Shown here: positions 7,393 through 10,336 of the stretch, piece after piece
Layout: the number at the start of each line of letters is the position of its first letter
Numbering within the stretch: the stretch's first letter is position 1
Source: an uncultured Porphyromonadaceae bacterium
GTDB taxonomy: Bacteria > Bacteroidota > Bacteroidia > Bacteroidales > Muribaculaceae
Direction: 5' to 3'
DNA: 10,336 nt
Assembly (NCBI GenBank): GCA_947174735.1
Contig: CAMWKC010000061.1
Coordinates: 1 to 10,336 of the forward strand
Notes under the pieces: generated by a model
The model's database searches: none
The model's input: the letters and a program-made list of their open reading frames with translations, nothing else
Told to the model about the DNA's origin: nothing
Position numbers and translations under genes: made by a program

Positions 7393-8814
7393 ATGAATAA
7401 AGCACGTTATTTTCTTATTACCATTATATGCGCTTTGGTAGGCCTCGCTATGACGGCCTGTATATCCGATGACTTTTCTACATCGTCTGACGACCGTCTG
7501 ACATTCTCGACCGATACTGTAAGTTTCGATACTGTATTTACCGGACAAGGCACACCGACTGCACGTCTGTTAGTATTCAATCGTGCGAAAAAAGCTATCA
7601 ATATATCTTCAATACGTTTTGCCCGACAGAATACCGAATTTTCTCTCAACGTTGACGGTATGAGCGGTGAGACTTTCAGTGATGTCGAGATTCGCGGTGG
7701 TGACTCTATATATGTATTCATTGAGTGTCATCTTCCTGAATCGTCACATAAAGAACCTCAACTCACCAGCGACCGTCTACAGTTTGTCACCAACGGTGTG
7801 ATGCAGGAAGTCGAAGTCGAAGCATACGGTCAGAATGTAACCCGGCTGCGTGGTGTCGTTCTGAACGAAGATACTCATTTCAACGATTCTGTACCTTACG
7901 TTATAACTGATTCATTAGTTATAGCTTCCGGCGTTACCTTATATGCCGGCCCCGGTACGCGTATGTTGTTTCATGACAAGGCGAGACTTATAGTTCACGG
8001 ACGTATTGAAGCTATAGGAGAACCGGGGCGCCTGGTACAACTTCGCGGTGACAGACTCGATGATGTATTGCCGGGAGTTCCATACGCTATTCTTGCCGGG
8101 CAGTGGCGAGGTGTAAAGATTGCTCCGGAGTCTTTTGACAATCATCTGGAGTATGTACACATGCAGTCAACCGTCGAAGGACTGACAGTCGATTCGTGTA
8201 CACTTGACGACCGTACACGTCTTACACTGGTCAATAGCTGGCTGCATAATTCCCAAGGGTCGGTACTGACCGCTCAATATGCCCGTGTCAACGCTTACGG
8301 AGTGTGTTTTTCGGAAGCTGCCAACGCTGTCGTGTCGCTGACCGGAGGTGTCCATGACTTCAGTCAATGTACAATCTCTAACTACTATCTCTTCTCAGGT
8401 TCCGGTGAACCTTTGCTGACACTGTCACATCTGTTTCCCGATGACCGTGTCGGCAATCCGGCTCCGCTGATGCAGGCTGAATTCGGAAATTGCATATTAT
8501 ACGGTATGCGCTCTTCAATTAATGAGTCTGACCTTGCTGATACAAACGTATATATGCGTTACACTCTACTCAGAGAGAAGGGCAATGACGACGAACATTT
8601 CATCTCGTGTCTCTGGGACAAAGACCCGCTCTTCTACACAGTCCGGGAAGACTATTACTTCAACTACCGTCTGCGGCCCGACTCACCGGCTATCGCTGCC
8701 GGCGACCCTGCTCTTGTAGCCGAACCTACCCTCACTGACATCGACGGCCTCCCCCGTCTGTCAGCCGGCGCTCCTGACCTCGGTGCCTACGTCTACGTAG
8801 CCCCAGCCGAATAA
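7393..8814 (+). CDS. Predicted surface lipoprotein with beta-helix-like body, function unknown
   Basis: The 473-residue protein starts with a lipoprotein signal peptide: a short basic start (MNKAR), a hydrophobic core, and a lipobox ending TAC with Cys23. The next residues, ISDDF, are acidic and resemble the signal that sends Bacteroidales lipoproteins to the cell surface. Residues about 35-130 look like an Ig-like/Hydin-type beta domain (TFSTDTVSFDTVFTGQGTPT). From about 135 to the end there are repeated short beta strands and turns typical of a right-handed beta-helix (for example VIASGVTLYAGPGTRMLFHD, then LIVHGRIEAIGEPG). The closing segment PDSPAIAAGDP...DIDGLPR...PDLGAY is common at the end of such proteins. 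ATG 7393 is preferred over the in-frame ATG at 7342, which would overlap the NERD gene and put 17 residues before the signal peptide. I recognise no catalytic motif. The ligand is unknown. Confidence 0.8.
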   Translation: MNKARYFLITIICALVGLAMTACISDDFSTSSDDRLTFSTDTVSFDTVFTGQGTPTARLLVFNRAKKAINISSIRFARQNTEFSLNVDGMSGETFSDVEIRGGDSIYVFIECHLPESSHKEPQLTSDRLQFVTNGVMQEVEVEAYGQNVTRLRGVVLNEDTHFNDSVPYVITDSLVIASGVTLYAGPGTRMLFHDKARLIVHGRIEAIGEPGRLVQLRGDRLDDVLPGVPYAILAGQWRGVKIAPESFDNHLEYVHMQSTVEGLTVDSCTLDDRTRLTLVNSWLHNSQGSVLTAQYARVNAYGVCFSEAANAVVSLTGGVHDFSQCTISNYYLFSGSGEPLLTLSHLFPDDRVGNPAPLMQAEFGNCILYGMRSSINESDLADTNVYMRYTLLREKGNDDEHFISCLWDKDPLFYTVREDYYFNYRLRPDSPAIAAGDPALVAEPTLTDIDGLPRLSAGAPDLGAYVYVAPAE

Positions 8815-8821
8815 CCGGCTG
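8804..8821 (+). terminator. Weak hairpin at the end of the lipoprotein gene, possible terminator
   Basis: CAGCCG (8804-8809), a 6-nt loop containing most of the stop codon, then CGGCTG (8816-8821), followed by AATCTTT. The stem is short and the T-run poor, so this is at best a weak terminator. No better candidate exists in the 52 nt before the convergent restriction gene. Confidence 0.3.
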
Positions 8822-8866
8822 AATCTTTCCAGCTGGCTCATACGTAATAGCTAAAATATTAGAATT

Positions 8867-10222
8867 TTAAATGGTATAAAGGTGTTCTGTAGATTCAAGA
8901 AATTCAATAAAATCCTGAATTTTGTACGGACGTATTTTATTCTTTCCATTTGAAGTAAATGCTACATAGTCAATTTGTCGCTGACTATCAGTATAAATGG
9001 AAGGAGCCACAAAAATACTTTCTGAATCATCGGTATACTTTTCTTTAAATTCTGTCAGATGCCGTTCTATAGGCCATATCTCCATCATAGTCTGCGATCT
9101 GCCTTCTGCCATAGTTACTTCTACCAGAATACCTTTAGTCATTTCAAAGCACTCAATATCTCCAACTCCTCCTCCGGCAGTTGAAGTCGGAAGTCCTGTA
9201 TCATCAGCAACATAATTAGGGATTACACGAACATGAGGCAGTTTCGATTTAATAGCTAAGGCTGTAAGAAACTCCAAACGTATTGGTGCAGCAAGGATAC
9301 GAAGAACCTCATCTCTGCTTGAATGACGTTTAGATAAGACATTCAGTTCTTCCTTTATGGAGTTCCAGTTATATTGATCAACCCAATTTTTAAGAAGTTC
9401 CTCACTTTGAGAGGGTGAGATTTCAACGGCTTTGATTGCAAAAAGATTCGGGTCAATATTTGCCATGTAGTCGAAATATGCTCTACCGTCAGTAAACGCA
9501 GGATATGTTGAATAGTGTTCTAATACGTAACCCACTTTTTCGTCCTCATGGTGATTTATGTCGATAAACCGGCCTGCTCCACGGAGTGAGATTAGCCCGG
9601 TCATGCGCATCTTTCGTATGAATTCATCAGGATAATCACACATTATGGATTTGGCATCGAATTGTTTGTACCTACCCTCCATGATTTCATTAATGCAAAT
9701 ATCAAGAATTACTTCGTCACTTGGGTTGTAGTGATATTTCTGACGAAGTTGTTTTATTCTGGAATAAAGGGCCTCCGCATTATTATTTTTCCAAAATATG
9801 AGAAGCGGAAGTTCTTTACGCGATATACCGGCACCGTTAAAATCCGGATCTGCATTTAGAAGTTTAATAGTTTCTAAAAGGAGTATAAGAGGAACATTAT
9901 CATTCAAGACTTTAACGAAAGGATTTTTCCGTTGAGATTTAGCAAAAGCCTGAAGAAATACCTCAGTTTCATATTCGGGATGAACTTCTTCAACTAAAAG
10001 TGTTGTTCCTTCCTCGCGAACTTCAAGTACATCAATTAGATGGTGTCCTAATTCCGAAATTTCTATTGGCTCACCGATATTAAAATAAGCTAATCCTAAC
10101 TCTTTGCAGAGGTCAAAGATTGTAGCGAAGCGAGATGGGTAACCTTTAGCAAAACCTACTTCTTTATGTTGCTGAGGATTATTCTGTATGAGGTAATTCA
10201 CTTCTTCCGAAGTAAGTAACAA
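8867..10222 (-). CDS. AlwI/Nt.BspD6I-family type II restriction endonuclease, 5' end uncertain
   Basis: The 451 visible residues end in a PD-(D/E)xK nuclease domain: GGVGDIECFE (351-360) with Asp355, GILVEVTMAEGRSQTMMEIW (364-383) with Glu368, Gln377 and Glu381, then PIERHL (384-389) with His388. The order and even spacing (D-x12-E-x12-E-x6-H) match what I recall of the Nt.BspD6I active site (PDME, GEVT, TQFKME, TRHY). The N-terminal two thirds would be the DNA-recognition part, with TGLISLRGAGRF (208-219) in line with the family. Relatives cut or nick a few bases outside short asymmetric sites; the target here cannot be read from sequence. The only start in frame is TTG at 10222, with no ATG or GTG before an in-frame TAA, and upstream codons look coding. 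Sampled 60-nt lines give 37-40% GC, against 47-60% in nearby genes. No methyltransferase is visible in the window. Confidence 0.82.
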   Translation of the reverse strand: MLLTSEEVNYLIQNNPQQHKEVGFAKGYPSRFATIFDLCKELGLAYFNIGEPIEISELGHHLIDVLEVREEGTTLLVEEVHPEYETEVFLQAFAKSQRKNPFVKVLNDNVPLILLLETIKLLNADPDFNGAGISRKELPLLIFWKNNNAEALYSRIKQLRQKYHYNPSDEVILDICINEIMEGRYKQFDAKSIMCDYPDEFIRKMRMTGLISLRGAGRFIDINHHEDEKVGYVLEHYSTYPAFTDGRAYFDYMANIDPNLFAIKAVEISPSQSEELLKNWVDQYNWNSIKEELNVLSKRHSSRDEVLRILAAPIRLEFLTALAIKSKLPHVRVIPNYVADDTGLPTSTAGGGVGDIECFEMTKGILVEVTMAEGRSQTMMEIWPIERHLTEFKEKYTDDSESIFVAPSIYTDSQRQIDYVAFTSNGKNKIRPYKIQDFIEFLESTEHLYTI

Positions 10223-10336
10223 ACGACTGAAGTGTCCTTTAGGAGTTGTTTTCCACTTATCTTTGATGGTTTGTGTTTGCTTTGTCGGCCGGGAAATTCC
10301 GTAACTGATAAATTAATCAATAATTTCAGAAGACAA
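10223..10336 (-). pseudogene. Probable 5' coding part of the restriction gene, interrupted by in-frame TAA
   Basis: In frame with the endonuclease, 10312..10223 reads FISYGISRPTKQTQTIKDKW and then KTTPKGHFSR, leading straight into LLLTSEEVNYL. This resembles the start region of other AlwI-family proteins. The codon before it is TAA (10315..10313), and before that the frame stays open to the window edge as LSSEIID. The open stretch to 10312 contains no ATG, GTG or TTG. Either the gene carries a nonsense mutation here, with its true start beyond the window, or translation begins at the TTG at 10222 and the match upstream is chance. I favour the first reading. Confidence 0.5.

Noticed and set aside
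8788..8801. Palindrome CTACGT-CT-ACGTAG near the end of the lipoprotein gene
   Set aside because: It codes for alternating Tyr-Val residues of the final beta strand and has no T-run, so it is not a credible terminator or operator.
8852..8869. AT-only inverted repeat TAAAAT/ATTTTA at the end of the restriction gene
   Set aside because: The stem has no G-C pairs and includes the stop codon. It is too weak to act as a terminator.

Overview
The window looks like chromosomal DNA from a Gram-negative member of the Bacteroidota, most likely order Bacteroidales. The evidence is an LPS-pathway gene (lpxB), promoters of the Bacteroides type (TTTG or TTG about 20 nt before TAnnTTTG), near absence of Shine-Dalgarno sequences, a lipoprotein whose mature N-terminus is acidic like Bacteroidales surface lipoproteins, and a MetRS with the KISTS signature. 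A gut lineage such as Muribaculaceae is possible but is only an inference.

Layout. (1) 1-1204, minus: miaB, the tRNA methylthiotransferase. It is cut by an in-frame TAA at 82..80, and the same frame continues as recognisable MiaB sequence to the window edge. (2) 1205-1271: a compact divergent control region in which two Bacteroides-type promoters face each other and share a near-palindromic core. (3) 1272-2777, plus: a succinate/acetate-type CoA-transferase of central fermentation. (4) 2787-2867: an 81-bp perfect palindrome between convergent genes, probably a two-way terminator but far longer than one needs. (5) 2868-6457, minus: lpxB followed by metG, with a candidate metG promoter between them. 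LpxB carries an unusual low-complexity C-terminal tail of about 110 residues. (6) 6458-6704: a divergent AT-rich spacer. (7) 6705-8814, plus: a two-gene unit encoding a membrane-anchored NERD-domain protein and a probable surface lipoprotein with a beta-helix-like body. (8) 8867-10222 and upstream, minus: an AlwI/Nt.BspD6I-family restriction endonuclease, more AT-rich than its neighbours and probably acquired. Its coding frame extends upstream of the only usable start (TTG) and meets an in-frame TAA near the right edge.

Most of the window is housekeeping: tRNA modification, tRNA charging, lipid A synthesis and acid fermentation. The accessory part is the right third. The points most worth a second look are the two in-frame stops in otherwise continuous genes, the perfect palindrome, the overlapping promoters, the LpxB tail, and the NERD-lipoprotein pair beside a restriction gene. 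I see no rRNA, tRNA, CRISPR array, insertion sequence or phage gene.
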